Notes under the pieces: model-generated
Seen by the model: the letters and a program-made list of their open reading frames with translations, nothing else
The model's database searches: none
Told to the model about the DNA's origin: nothing
DNA from: Flaviaesturariibacter aridisoli
GTDB lineage: Bacteria; Bacteroidota; Bacteroidia; Chitinophagales; Chitinophagaceae
Length of the DNA: 64,000 nucleotides
Assembly (NCBI RefSeq): GCF_004343705.1
Contig: NZ_SKFH01000003.1
Span: forward strand, 124,001-188,000
Direction: 5' to 3'
Part shown: positions 52,127 through 60,914 of the stretch, in pieces
Layout: every line of letters starts with the position of its first letter
How positions within the stretch are numbered: the stretch's first letter is position 1
Program-made: the position numbers and the translations under genes

Positions 52127-54181
52127 ATGCAGCCCGCTGCCACTGCCATGAGTCTCCTGCTAAACCAGCCAACGCCTCCTGCCCAGGTACCCGACGGGTC
52201 GGCCGCCCCGCTACCCGCCTCATCCTATTATTATGCCCTAGAGCGCCTCGAGCGACGCCTCTTCGAGATGAATGCCGAAGGCACCCATGCCCTGCATGAA
52301 CTGCTGCAGGCCTACATCTGCGGCATCGAAGAGATGCACCCCGGCATTCATTGCGTGCTGCTCCTGCGGCGCGGCCAGAAGCTGTACCCTTTTGCCTGCG
52401 GCAGCATAGCGTCGGGTTTTATGGACAGCCTCGCCGATGGGGTCGACATTGCCGACAACACCGGCACCTGCGGCACGGCCGCCTACCTGCGCCGCATGGT
52501 AGTGACCACCGACATCAGCAAGGACGCACGCTGGGACGCCTGGCGCGACCACGCGCTGGCCCACCAACTCCGCGCCTGCTGGTCCACCCCGATCCTCGAT
52601 AACACCGGCGAAGTGGTGGCCACCTTCGGTATGTATTACCACGACGTTAAAGCACCCTCCTCGCTCGAAGAAAATACGATCCTCCGCGCCGTGCACCTGC
52701 TCCAGGTGCTCCTCGACAACCAGCGCCGCGCCGAGCAGCTCCACCTCTCGCATATGCGCTATGAGCTCCTCTCGCAGGCCACCCATGACGCCGTGTGGGA
52801 CTGGGATATCGCCAGCGACAACTGCGATTACAACTCCGCCTTCGAAACCCTGTTCGGCTACGGCCGAGATCGTACGAAAAACGTCTGGTCGGACAACCTG
52901 CACGCCGACGACCGCGACCGCGTGCTTGGCGGCTTATTCCGGGCCCGTCAGGACCCGGCGGTCTTCACCTGGGAAATGCAGTACCGTTTTCACCGCGCCG
53001 ACGGCCGCATCGCCAACGTGCTCGACCGCGCCTCGATCGTGCGCGACGGATCGGGGCAGGCAATCCGCATGGTGGGGGCGATGCAGGACATCACGCCCAT
53101 CAAGGAAGCAGAGCTGGAACTGCAACATCTCTCGCTTATTGCCAAGGAGACGGTCAACGGCGTGATCATGACCGACGCGGAGGAGCGCATCACCTGGGTC
53201 AACAAGGCCTTTACCGACATAACGGGCTATACCTCCGCCGAGGTGCTGGGCCGGAAGCCCGGCGATGTGCTGCAGGGACCACAAACAAGGCCACATGACC
53301 GGCGCTGCGTGCGAAAGAGCCTCGCCGCCCGCGAGTCTTTTACCTGTGAAATGCTCAACTACAACCGGAGCGGCGCTCCCTATTGGGTGGAGATCAAGGG
53401 GCAGCCCGTGCGCAACCAGCGGGGTGAGCTGGAGTACTACTTCGCCATTCTTACCGACATCACTGAAAAGAAAAAGCTGGAGCAGCTGGTGATCGAAGAG
53501 AAGATCGAAGCGCAGAAGGAGATCGCCAAAGCCATCATCAACACCCAGGAGCTGGAGCGCAGCGAGATCGGCAAGGAACTGCACGATAATGTCAACCAGA
53601 TCCTGACCACGGCAAAGCTGTACGTGGAGAACATCTCCTATTACCCCGCACAGGGCGCTGAATTCGTAGCGCGCAGCTGTGCGCTGCTGCAGCGCTCCAT
53701 CAACGAGATCCGCTACCTCGCACGCCAGCTGGTGACACCGGTGCTGAACGATATCGGCTTTCGCGCCACCATCGACGAGCTGATTGCTCATTACCTGTCG
53801 CTGGGCACCTTTCATGTGGACTTCCGTTACAGCCTCGGTGAGCGCAAACTGCCGCGGGAGCTGCAACTTACCTTGTACCGAATAGTGCAGGAGCAGCTCA
53901 ACAACATTGTCAAGCACGCCGACGCCACCAGCGTGGAGCTGACGATCGGGATTGATTCCGGTCACCTGCGGCTCGCCATCAGCGACAACGGCAAGGGTTT
54001 CGACCCGGGAAAGACGGCACGCGGCGTTGGCCTGAAAAACATCCGCAACCGTGCCGACGTCTACCATGGGCAGCTGCGCCTGCAGTCGGCGCCCGGTTCA
54101 GGTTGCCACCTCACCGTGGATTTTCCCGTTCCGCAAAAGGCGCGGGCGCAGCCTTCGCTGCGCTTCCCGGATAGCGACTAA
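52127..54181 (+). CDS. GAF-PAS-PAS sensor histidine kinase, NarX/DegS type
   Basis: 684 residues. A GAF domain spans about 40-195 (GTCGTAAYLRRMV core), PAS domains about 205-325 and 330-450, then a HisKA_3 dimerisation helix with phospho-acceptor H486 in ELERSEIGKELHDNVNQ, and a HATPase domain with DNGKGFDPG and GVGLKNIRNRAD. No membrane segment or signal peptide, so it is a soluble sensor. The second PAS has GRKPGDVLQGPQT but no LOV-type Cys. No response regulator gene is next to it. Start at 52127; the ATG at 52148 is also possible. Confidence 0.92.
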   Translation: MQPAATAMSLLLNQPTPPAQVPDGSAAPLPASSYYYALERLERRLFEMNAEGTHALHELLQAYICGIEEMHPGIHCVLLLRRGQKLYPFACGSIASGFMDSLADGVDIADNTGTCGTAAYLRRMVVTTDISKDARWDAWRDHALAHQLRACWSTPILDNTGEVVATFGMYYHDVKAPSSLEENTILRAVHLLQVLLDNQRRAEQLHLSHMRYELLSQATHDAVWDWDIASDNCDYNSAFETLFGYGRDRTKNVWSDNLHADDRDRVLGGLFRARQDPAVFTWEMQYRFHRADGRIANVLDRASIVRDGSGQAIRMVGAMQDITPIKEAELELQHLSLIAKETVNGVIMTDAEERITWVNKAFTDITGYTSAEVLGRKPGDVLQGPQTRPHDRRCVRKSLAARESFTCEMLNYNRSGAPYWVEIKGQPVRNQRGELEYYFAILTDITEKKKLEQLVIEEKIEAQKEIAKAIINTQELERSEIGKELHDNVNQILTTAKLYVENISYYPAQGAEFVARSCALLQRSINEIRYLARQLVTPVLNDIGFRATIDELIAHYLSLGTFHVDFRYSLGERKLPRELQLTLYRIVQEQLNNIVKHADATSVELTIGIDSGHLRLAISDNGKGFDPGKTARGVGLKNIRNRADVYHGQLRLQSAPGSGCHLTVDFPVPQKARAQPSLRFPDSD

Positions 54182-54219
54182 GGCCACGGCACTGAAATTG
54201 AAGCGTCCGTAGTTCTACA

Positions 54220-54999
54220 ATGCCTTCCATGCTCTTATTTTCCTTCGCTCCCTGGCTGGGCGCACTGTTCTGGGGTCTTCTGTCGGGATCGGCGCTGCTG
54301 CTGGGCGCGCTGGCCGGCTACTTCCGCAACGTACCGAAGCGCAGCATCGGGCTCATCATGGCCTTTGGAAGCGGTGTGCTCATTTCGGCACTGGCCTTCG
54401 AGCTGATGGATGAAGCCTACCGCAACGGTGGCTTCATTGCCGCCGCCTCCGGTTTCCTTGGTGGGGCGCTGCTTTATTCGGGGGCCAACTGGGTGTTGAG
54501 TCACCGCGGCGCGCGGCACCGCAAGCGCTCGGGGCCCCTGCAGCCCAATGAATCGCAACACCCCGGCAGTGGCACGGCCATCGCCATCGGCGCCCTCATC
54601 GACGGCATTCCCGAGTCGGTGGCCATCGGGCTCACGATGACCCATGGCGGTAGTGTGAGTATGGCCGCGGTGATCGCCATTTTCCTGAGCAACATTCCGG
54701 AGTCGCTGTCAAGCTCGTCGGGGATGAAAAAAGCGGGGCGATCGGCCCGGTACATCTTCACCATCTGGGGTGCCATCACGCTGCTCTCCGGGCTGGCCGC
54801 GGTTGCGGGCTATAGTTTTTTCAGCCAGCTTTCCCCGGGCTGGACGGCTTCTCTCATCGCTATGGCCGCCGGCGGCATTCTGGCCATGCTGAGCAGCACC
54901 ATGATCCCCGAGGCCTACGAGGAAGCGCACGATTTCATCGGCATCGTTACGGTAATGGGATTCCTGGCGGCATTCTTCCTGAGTAAAATGGGCGGATAA
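54220..54999 (+). CDS. ZIP family metal transporter
   Basis: 259 residues with about 8 hydrophobic segments. The metal-binding helix pair shows ALIDGIPESVAIGLTM and IFLSNIPESLSSS, where DGIPES and NIPES match the conserved motifs of helices 4 and 5 in ZIP proteins. A short Ser/His-containing loop (SHRGARHRKRSGPLQPNESQ) lies between helices 3 and 4. It should import a divalent cation such as zinc or manganese; the ion is not determined. No metal-responsive operator was recognised. Starts 38 nt after the kinase gene. Confidence 0.88.
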   Translation: MPSMLLFSFAPWLGALFWGLLSGSALLLGALAGYFRNVPKRSIGLIMAFGSGVLISALAFELMDEAYRNGGFIAAASGFLGGALLYSGANWVLSHRGARHRKRSGPLQPNESQHPGSGTAIAIGALIDGIPESVAIGLTMTHGGSVSMAAVIAIFLSNIPESLSSSSGMKKAGRSARYIFTIWGAITLLSGLAAVAGYSFFSQLSPGWTASLIAMAAGGILAMLSSTMIPEAYEEAHDFIGIVTVMGFLAAFFLSKMGG

Positions 55000-55040
55000 T
55001 CGTTGAACCGGCTGATAAAAACCCGGCGATCATGAAATGA

Positions 55041-55067
55041 GAAAAGCCTCCAAGAAGGAGGCTTTTC
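55041..55067 (-). terminator. Terminator after the tRNA gene
   Basis: An 11-bp stem GAAAAGCCTCC/GGAGGCTTTTC with loop AAGAA. It lies 6 nt past the tRNA 3' end on the minus strand and may also stop ZIP transcription from the other side. Confidence 0.75.
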
Positions 55068-55073
55068 AGGTAG

Positions 55074-55145
<72 letters not shown>

Positions 55146-55183
55146 TTGCAAATATAGGAGCCTTTTCATTCCCACCAAAAAAA

Positions 55184-55207
55184 AGTCCTGTCTTTTTTGA
55201 CAGGACT
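55184..55207 (-). terminator. Terminator of the GIN-domain gene
   Basis: A 9-bp stem AGTCCTGTC/GACAGGACT with a 6-T loop; a run of T follows on the minus strand (55177-55183). Confidence 0.8.
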
Positions 55208-55302
55208 AAAAATTCTTTGAAACAAGAGGAACCCGACAGGTCGCGCAAGCATGGGCGGCGGGACAAAACGCAAAGCCCAAAACTCCAAACCGCAAACTGT
55301 TT

Positions 55303-56019
55303 TTACCCTCGCTTCTTGATGTCCGAACCGCCCGACTTGTGGCTTTCGGCCAGGGTGGCGCTGCCGCGGTAATAAACATCGGAGCCGCCGGAGGCAGAAG
55401 CCCGGATCTCGCGGTTGACGGTCACATCCACATCCGAGCCGCCGGAAGCGTCGGCCGTGCAGGAGTCTACGGTCAGATCGCCGCCATTGAAATCGGATCC
55501 GCCCGAGGCAGACACCTTCAGCACGGTTGCTGTGCCTTTGATGTCGACATCGGAGCCGCCGGAAATGCCGGCTTCAAGCGTGCCCTGCACTGCAACGGAG
55601 CCTTTGAAGTCGGCGCCGCCCGAAAGGTCGAGCCGCAGCGAAGGGCTGTGCAGCGTGCCGTCCACGAAGACGTCGGAGCCGCCCGAGGCGCTCAGCTGGT
55701 CGATCATTTTGGCGGAAACATAGGCCTTGAGGTTTTTGTTGTTGCCCCAGACCATACCCTTGTTGTCGTTCCATTCATACCAGATGCGGAGGACGCCGTT
55801 CTCGACCGTGGTGCGGATGCGGTCGCGGAGCTCGATCGAGCGGGCCGATACGGCAACGGCCTCGTCGCCTTCACTGAGGTAGAGATCGATGCCGGCCGAC
55901 ACACGGACACCGTGAAAAGCCGCAACGGTGCGCAACTGCGCCATGTCGTCGTGGATGGTCTTTTGCGCGGAGGCGCCGAGCGAGAGGGTCAGCAGGGCGC
56001 CGAAAAGGAGTTGTTTCAT
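55303..56019 (-). CDS. Secreted head-GIN domain protein (DUF2807)
   Basis: 238 residues from the ATG at 56019 (MKQLLFGALLTLSLGASAQ, signal peptide); an ATG four codons upstream is also possible. The mature part is a right-handed beta-helix-like GIN domain with repeated Gly-Ser-Asp turns: ASGGSDVFVDG, SGGADFKGS, SGGSDVDIKG, SASGGSDFNGG, ASGGSDVDVT, SASGGSDVYYRG. Such proteins are frequent in Bacteroidota periplasm or surface and may bind glycans; no activity is known to me. Monocistronic, divergent from the TonB receptor unit. Confidence 0.85.
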   Translation of the reverse strand: MKQLLFGALLTLSLGASAQKTIHDDMAQLRTVAAFHGVRVSAGIDLYLSEGDEAVAVSARSIELRDRIRTTVENGVLRIWYEWNDNKGMVWGNNKNLKAYVSAKMIDQLSASGGSDVFVDGTLHSPSLRLDLSGGADFKGSVAVQGTLEAGISGGSDVDIKGTATVLKVSASGGSDFNGGDLTVDSCTADASGGSDVDVTVNREIRASASGGSDVYYRGSATLAESHKSGGSDIKKRG

Positions 56020-56092
56020 ATTGGAATGCATTGTTTTCTGTGGATGAGACGAACGGGGTTAAAAAATGTTACAGCCGTTGGAGCGGCCGGTG

Positions 56093-56100
56093 TAAATTTG
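56093..56100 (+). promoter_or_regulatory. Candidate -7 box for the TPP-controlled unit
   Basis: TAAATTTG followed by CGCC, immediately before the riboswitch. A TTTG at the -33 place is not seen. Confidence 0.55.
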
Positions 56101-56106
56101 CGCCGA

Positions 56107-56200
56107 CATCCTCGGGGTGCCTCCCCTCGCCGCGGCGAAGGGAAGCTGAGATCATACCCGTCGAACCTGATCAGGGTAATGCCTGCGCAGGGAAGGCTGA
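56107..56200 (+). promoter_or_regulatory. TPP riboswitch (thi box)
   Basis: The conserved segments are all present in order: CTCGGGGTGC, GCTGAGATCATACCCG, ACCTGATCAGGGTAATGCC, GCGCAGGGA. These match the thi-box aptamer that binds thiamine pyrophosphate. It lies between the -7 box at 56093 and the receptor start at 56266. The downstream control could be at transcription or translation; a possible expression platform is in 56200-56260 but was not resolved. Confidence 0.93.
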
Positions 56201-56265
56201 ACACTTCCTGTTCCCCCCTCTCCTATTCGCACCCGCATTTCCCTTTCATTTAAAACCCGTTTCAA

Positions 56266-58506
56266 ATGAAAAGGACTGCCATTTTTCTTCTCCTCCTGCC
56301 CGCCGCCGCCGGCGCCCAGGATCGGCCGGCCCCGCCGGCCGACACGCTCGAACTGCTGCCCGTAGAAGTACGGAGCACGCGTGCCTCGCAAAAAGCGCCC
56401 TTTGCCCGCACCGAACTGGGCCGCGCTGCTATTGAACGACAGAACCTGGGCCAGGACCTGCCCTACCTGCTGGCGCAAACCCCCTCCACGGTGGTCTCTT
56501 CCGACGCCGGCACAGGCATCGGCTACACCGGACTCCGCATCCGCGGCACCGACCTCACCCGGATCAACGTCACGCTGAACGGGATCCCCTACAACGACCC
56601 CGAGTCTCAGGGCGTGTTCTTTGTCGACCTCCCCGACTTCGCCTCCTCGCTCGGCTCCGTGCAGGTGCAGCGCGGCGTGGGCACCTCCTCCAACGGCCCC
56701 GGCGCCTTCGGCGCCAGCATCAACCTGAGCACCAACGAAGTGCGCAAGACCGCCTACGCGGAAGTATTCAACACCTTCGGGTCGTTCAACACCTGGCGCA
56801 ACACCGTGAAGGCCGGCACCGGCCTGCTGAAAGATCACTTCACCGTAGACGCCCGCCTGTCGCGCATTTCCAGCGACGGCTTTATCGACCGCGGGAGCAG
56901 CGACCTCAAGTCCTACTACCTCTCCGGTGCCTGGCTCGGCACGCGCAGCAGCCTCCGGTTCAACGCGTTTTCAGGCAACGAAAAAACGTACCAGGCCTGG
57001 AACGGCATTCCCGAATACAAGCTCTTTTACAATGCCGACAGCCTGCTGACGCATTACTACAACAACCTGGGCTCGCTGTACTTCACGCCCGCCGATTCGG
57101 CCAACCTGTTCGGCGCCGACCCGCGCCGTTATAACGGGTACCTCTACGCGAACCAGACCGACAACTTCAAGCAGAACCATTACCAGCTCTTTTTAAACCA
57201 TCGCCTCAACAGCGGCCTGGCACTCGGGGCAGCGCTCTTCCTGACGCACGGCGAAGGGTATTACGAGGAGTATAAATACGGTCAAAAATACAGCAGCTAC
57301 GGGCTGCCTAATTACACGCTCGGCGGCAACACGCTTACCCGCACCGACCTCGTGCGCCAGCTGTGGCTAAAGAACGACCTCTATGGGGCAACTTTTTCTG
57401 CCGAATGGAAGCGCCGCAGCCTCGAGCTCACCTTCGGTGGCTCCTGGACGCGCTTCGACGGCCAGCATTTCGGCACGATCATCTGGGCGCAGCAAGGCGT
57501 GGACAAAGACCACGAATGGTACCGCTACCCGGCGCGAAAAGACGACGCCAACGTATACGGCAAGCTGGGTTATACGATCGCTAAAAACCTTTCTGCCCTT
57601 GTGGACCTGCAATACCGGAGTGTGAATCACCTGGTGCGCGGCACGCGGAAGTTTCCCGGGCTGCTGGTGAACCGGAGCTGGAATTTCTTCAACCCGAAGG
57701 CGGGTTTGCGCTATGAAGGCCGCGGCTGGAGCGCGTTTGCGTCGTATGCCGTGGGTCAGAAAGAACCCAACCGCACCGACTTTGAAACCGGCGCCGGCAT
57801 CACCGATCCGCGCCCCGAAAAGCTCCATGATTTTGAGTTGGGCGCCGAACACCGGGGGGAGAAAGCGCAGTACGGCGTCAACGGGTATTATATGCGGTAC
57901 AAAGACCAGCTGGTGCTTACGGGCAAACTCAACGACGTGGGCGACGCTATCCGCGTAAACGTACCGAAAAGCTACCGCCTCGGCATCGAGGCCTGGGGCG
58001 GCGGGCGCATCAACCGCTGGCTGTCGCTGCAGGGCAACATCACCCTCAGCCGGAACCGCCTCTCGACCTTTACCGACTACGTGGCGCGCTACGATGCCGC
58101 CTTCGACTTCACCGGCTACGACACACTGAACTTTTCGAATACGCCCATCGCCTTCTCGCCCGATCTCACGAGTGCCGCCACCGTGGTGCTGACGCCTGGC
58201 AAAGGACTCGAGTTTTCGCTTGTCAGCAAAAGCGTGAGCCGGCAATACCTCGACAACACCGGCAGCGAGCGCAAGCAACTGCGCGGTTATTTTGTACAGG
58301 ACGCCGAGCTGCGCTACACCTTGCCCCTGCGCAAGGCTTCGCGGAGCGTCGAGCTGTTTGCCCGCGTCAACAACCTCTGGAACAGGAAATACGAATCGAA
58401 TGGCTATACCTATTCGTATGTATACGACAACAACCTCGTTCGCGAAAACTTCTATTACCCGATGGCGGGAACGAATGTGCTTACGGGGCTGAACATCCGG
58501 CTATAA
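56266..58506 (+). CDS. TonB-dependent receptor, probable thiamine(-derivative) uptake
   Basis: 746 residues with a signal peptide (MKRTAIFLLLLPAAAGAQ). The plug domain (about 40-155) has LLPVEVRSTRASQKAPFART, QTPSTVVSSDAG and GLRIRGTDLTRINVTLNGIP; the rest is the 22-strand barrel, ending in NIRL. No N-terminal carboxypeptidase-like (CarboxypepD) domain, so it is not a SusC. The TPP riboswitch directly upstream indicates thiamine or a phosphorylated form as the ligand; this is inference from regulation. No inner-membrane partner is adjacent. Confidence 0.92.
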   Translation: MKRTAIFLLLLPAAAGAQDRPAPPADTLELLPVEVRSTRASQKAPFARTELGRAAIERQNLGQDLPYLLAQTPSTVVSSDAGTGIGYTGLRIRGTDLTRINVTLNGIPYNDPESQGVFFVDLPDFASSLGSVQVQRGVGTSSNGPGAFGASINLSTNEVRKTAYAEVFNTFGSFNTWRNTVKAGTGLLKDHFTVDARLSRISSDGFIDRGSSDLKSYYLSGAWLGTRSSLRFNAFSGNEKTYQAWNGIPEYKLFYNADSLLTHYYNNLGSLYFTPADSANLFGADPRRYNGYLYANQTDNFKQNHYQLFLNHRLNSGLALGAALFLTHGEGYYEEYKYGQKYSSYGLPNYTLGGNTLTRTDLVRQLWLKNDLYGATFSAEWKRRSLELTFGGSWTRFDGQHFGTIIWAQQGVDKDHEWYRYPARKDDANVYGKLGYTIAKNLSALVDLQYRSVNHLVRGTRKFPGLLVNRSWNFFNPKAGLRYEGRGWSAFASYAVGQKEPNRTDFETGAGITDPRPEKLHDFELGAEHRGEKAQYGVNGYYMRYKDQLVLTGKLNDVGDAIRVNVPKSYRLGIEAWGGGRINRWLSLQGNITLSRNRLSTFTDYVARYDAAFDFTGYDTLNFSNTPIAFSPDLTSAATVVLTPGKGLEFSLVSKSVSRQYLDNTGSERKQLRGYFVQDAELRYTLPLRKASRSVELFARVNNLWNRKYESNGYTYSYVYDNNLVRENFYYPMAGTNVLTGLNIRL

Positions 58507-58521
58507 GTAATAAGTAATGAG
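58504..58521 (+). repeat. TAATGAG-type heptamers at the receptor stop
   Basis: The TAA stop is part of TAAGTAATAAGTAATGAG, the same family as at 4477-4524. Confidence 0.65.
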
Positions 58522-58539
58522 TGCTTACGCCCGGTTACG

Positions 58540-58570
58540 ACAAAGCCCCCGCCGTTGGCAGGGGCTTTGT
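58540..58570. terminator. Terminator after the receptor gene
   Basis: A 10-bp stem ACAAAGCCCC/GGGGCTTTGT with an inner GCC/GGC pair, followed by TCTTTA on the plus strand; AAAGC arms could also serve the converging gene. Confidence 0.8.
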
Positions 58571-58572
58571 TC

Positions 58573-58601
58573 TTTACTCATTCCTGATTACTTATGGCTC
58601 A
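58573..58601 (-). repeat. TAATGAG-type heptamers at the rhodanese stop
   Basis: On the minus strand the TGA stop continues TGAGCCATAAGTAATCAGGA, then ATGAGTAA; degenerate members of the family. Confidence 0.5.
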
Positions 58602-58916
58602 TTTCTGCACCGGGTACTTTTCCTGCCAGGCCAGGATACCGCCCACCAGGTTGTAGGTATGCTTGAATCCCAGCTGATCGAGCACCATGCAGGCCATCAT
58701 GGAGCGGTGGCCGCTGCGGCACTGGATGATCACTTCCTCGTCCTTGAGGTCTTCGAGCTCGTCCACCTGCATCGTTTGGATCTTGCCCAGCGGGTACAGG
58801 CGGCTGCCGGCGATATTGCCTTCGGCGTACTCGTGGGGCTCGCGCACATCGATCAGGTTGATCTTTTCGCCGCGGTCCATTTTGGCCTTGAGCTCGTCTA
58901 CGGTCATATTGTTCAT
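58599..58916 (-). CDS. Rhodanese-like domain protein
   Basis: 105 residues, a single rhodanese domain. It has LIDVREPHEYAEGNIAGSRL and the active-site loop with C66 in QCRSGHRS. Single-domain rhodaneses transfer sulfur from persulfides or thiosulfate; the acceptor is unknown. It is the last gene of the ddl-PASTA-rhodanese group, 12 nt after the PASTA gene stop. The loop length (CRSGHR) fits a sulfurtransferase rather than an arsenate-reductase-like protein. Confidence 0.9.
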   Translation of the reverse strand: MNNMTVDELKAKMDRGEKINLIDVREPHEYAEGNIAGSRLYPLGKIQTMQVDELEDLKDEEVIIQCRSGHRSMMACMVLDQLGFKHTYNLVGGILAWQEKYPVQK

Positions 58917-58928
58917 ATCAAAACGGGT

Positions 58929-59774
58929 TTATTGGGGTTGTTGATCGACCGGAGCGGCCGGCGGCGGCGCTGCCGACGTAGTGTCGATGCGTACCGGCGG
59001 GTTCGCATCGAGCCAGAGGTCTACCATCTGGCCCGGGCGGATGCGGAAGGCGCGGCCCTTGCTGTCGCGCACTTCAGGGCTTTGGCGCACCACGTAGGCA
59101 GCCAGGGAGTCGCGCACACCGGTAGCCACCACCGATCCGAGAATATAACCTTCGCTCTGAATGAGCGCACGGGCCTGCTCGTAGGTCATTCCCACAAACT
59201 GCGGCACCTCCTTGGCATCCATCCCTACGCCCGAGCCCACCACCAGGTCGATGGTGCTGCCCACGCGGATCTTACTGCCGGGGCTGATGGGATTGCCGTT
59301 GACGGTCTGCTCCAGCACGGTTCCCTTGGCAAAATCCGGACGCGAAGTGGTATCGCCAAGGCGCAGGCCCAAGTTGCGCAGCAGCATTTCGGCGTTGCGC
59401 AGGTTGTAGCCGCGCAGGTTGGGCATATCCACGTCGGGCGGGATCACGCGGTTGACGGTCAGGTACACGGTGCGGTTCACCTTCACCACCGCATCGGCCT
59501 CGGGCACCTGCTTGATGACGGCTGAAGGCGCTAGGGAATCATAGTACACCGAGTCCTGGATCACGTAGTCGAAACCGCCGGTTTCCAGCAGCTTTTCCGC
59601 TTCGGCGAGGGTCTTACCGGTAACGGCGGGCACGTTGCGCGCCACCCCATGACGGGTGATGCCGTTGAGCGATAGCACGAAAATGAGCAGCAGCAAGAGC
59701 ACCAGCGCCAGCGCCCACAGCAGGTTTACCCAAAGGGGGCGGCCGGTGATATTGCGGTGAATGAATTGTTTCAA
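58929..59774 (-). CDS. Membrane-anchored PASTA domain protein
   Basis: 281 residues from the TTG at 59774, chosen because MKQFIHRNITGRPLWVNLLW and the following hydrophobic helix (ALALVLLLLLIFVLSL) look like a proper N-terminus; no ATG is available, and a GTG at 59831 would overlap ddl. After the helix come three PASTA repeats (about 45-110, 112-185, 186-255; NVPAVTGKTLAEAEKLLETG, MPNLRGYNLRNAEMLLRNLG, VPQFVGMTYEQARALIQSEG) and a Pro-rich tail. PASTA modules bind peptidoglycan fragments, but here no kinase domain is attached. Co-transcription with ddl (38-nt gap) fits a wall role. Confidence 0.88.
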   Translation of the reverse strand: MKQFIHRNITGRPLWVNLLWALALVLLLLLIFVLSLNGITRHGVARNVPAVTGKTLAEAEKLLETGGFDYVIQDSVYYDSLAPSAVIKQVPEADAVVKVNRTVYLTVNRVIPPDVDMPNLRGYNLRNAEMLLRNLGLRLGDTTSRPDFAKGTVLEQTVNGNPISPGSKIRVGSTIDLVVGSGVGMDAKEVPQFVGMTYEQARALIQSEGYILGSVVATGVRDSLAAYVVRQSPEVRDSKGRAFRIRPGQMVDLWLDANPPVRIDTTSAAPPPAAPVDQQPQ

Positions 59775-59812
59775 GACCGGGTTGGATTTGAGGGTGCAAG
59801 ATAAGGATTCGC

Positions 59813-60796
59813 TTACGAGCGGCTCAGGCACTCCTCCAGCAGGCTGCCGTAAAAATCGGTAAGCGTCATCCCGGCGGCCCGCACCTGCTGCGGGATTACC
59901 GAAGCCTCGCTCTGCCCGGGCACGGTGTTGATCTCGAGCATATGGGGACCGGTTTCGTTATCGTAGATAAAGTCGATCCGCACCACGCCGCTGCAGTTGA
60001 ACACCTCGTAAATACGGCGGGCGGCGTCTTCCAGCGCCTCCTTCCAGGCCGCATCGATGTCGGCGGGCGTCACCTCGGACGACTTCCCTTCGTACTTCGC
60101 CTCGAAGTCGAAGAACTCGTTGTGGGCAATAATCTCGGTGATGGGGAGCACGCGGATGGCGCCACCGGCCTTATAAACGCCGACGGTGAATTCGCGCCCG
60201 CTGATCATTTCCTCCACCAGCACCTGGTCGTCTTCGCGAAACGCCTTATCGAGTGCCGCTGCCAGCTGCGTGCCTTCCGACACCTTGCTCATGCCGATGC
60301 TGGAGCCACCGTTGTTGGGTTTTACAAATACGGGCAGCTGCAGCCGGCCAAGGATCTTGTTCACATCGTAGGGGGTGTGCTTGAACAGGTGCACCGACTT
60401 CGCCACCTGGATGCCGCCCATCGCGGCAACGGCCACCGTATAGCGCTTGTTGAAGGTGAGCGCCGATGTAGCGGCATTGCAGGACGTATAAGGCAGGCCG
60501 ATCATATCGAAGTAGCCTTGCAGCTTGCCGTCCTCGCCGGGTGTGCCGTGCAGGCCCACGAAAACCGCATCGAACTGCACCAGCTCGGCGCCCAGCGTGA
60601 GGGTGAAGTTCTCGCGGTTCACCAGGGTCTTCTGGCCGTCTTCGTGCTCGAAGTACCAGCCGTTCGGGTTGATATCAATGGTATAGACGTCATATTTCGC
60701 TTTATCGAGGTGGTTGTAGATGGTGCGGGCCGACTTATAGGAAATCACGGCTTCGCCCGAATAACCGCCGGTGATCAGTGCGATCTTCTTCTTCAT
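59813..60796 (-). CDS. ddl: D-alanine--D-alanine ligase
   Basis: 327 residues of the ATP-grasp fold. MKKKIALITGGYSGEAVISYKS opens the D-Ala pocket domain, FVGLHGTPGEDGKLQGYFDM is the HGxxGEDG signature, PVFVKPNNGGSSIGMSKV the ATP loop, and HMLEINTVPGQSEASVIPQQ the Mg-binding end. It joins two D-Ala for the peptidoglycan precursor. Start at 60796. It is followed on the same strand by a PASTA protein and a rhodanese, consistent with an envelope-linked operon. Confidence 0.96.
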   Translation of the reverse strand: MKKKIALITGGYSGEAVISYKSARTIYNHLDKAKYDVYTIDINPNGWYFEHEDGQKTLVNRENFTLTLGAELVQFDAVFVGLHGTPGEDGKLQGYFDMIGLPYTSCNAATSALTFNKRYTVAVAAMGGIQVAKSVHLFKHTPYDVNKILGRLQLPVFVKPNNGGSSIGMSKVSEGTQLAAALDKAFREDDQVLVEEMISGREFTVGVYKAGGAIRVLPITEIIAHNEFFDFEAKYEGKSSEVTPADIDAAWKEALEDAARRIYEVFNCSGVVRIDFIYDNETGPHMLEINTVPGQSEASVIPQQVRAAGMTLTDFYGSLLEECLSRS

Positions 60797-60822
60797 GCTT
60801 TCAAAACTAGGGAGAAAATGGC

Positions 60823-60911
60823 ACGCAGATCGCGCGGATCACGGCGGATCAAAACAAAAGGCATCGCGTTGCGATGCCTTTCTCTTTCTGCGTGATCCGC
60901 GCGATCTGCGT
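60823..60911. repeat. 21-bp inverted repeat enclosing a terminator hairpin
   Basis: The left arm ACGCAGATCGCGCGGATCACG (60823-60843) is the exact complement of the right arm at 60891-60911. Between them is an 11-bp stem AAAGGCATCGC/GCGATGCCTTT (60857-60867 / 60871-60881) with loop GTT, a terminator for the ferredoxin gene that ends at 60915. The nested arrangement resembles a small mobile palindrome. Confidence 0.8.
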
Positions 60912-60914
60912 TCG

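Noticed and set aside
53100-53480. LOV photoreceptor in the histidine kinase
   Set aside because: The second PAS shows a LOV-like LQGPQT but lacks the flavin-binding Cys motif (GRKPGDV instead of GRNCRFL).
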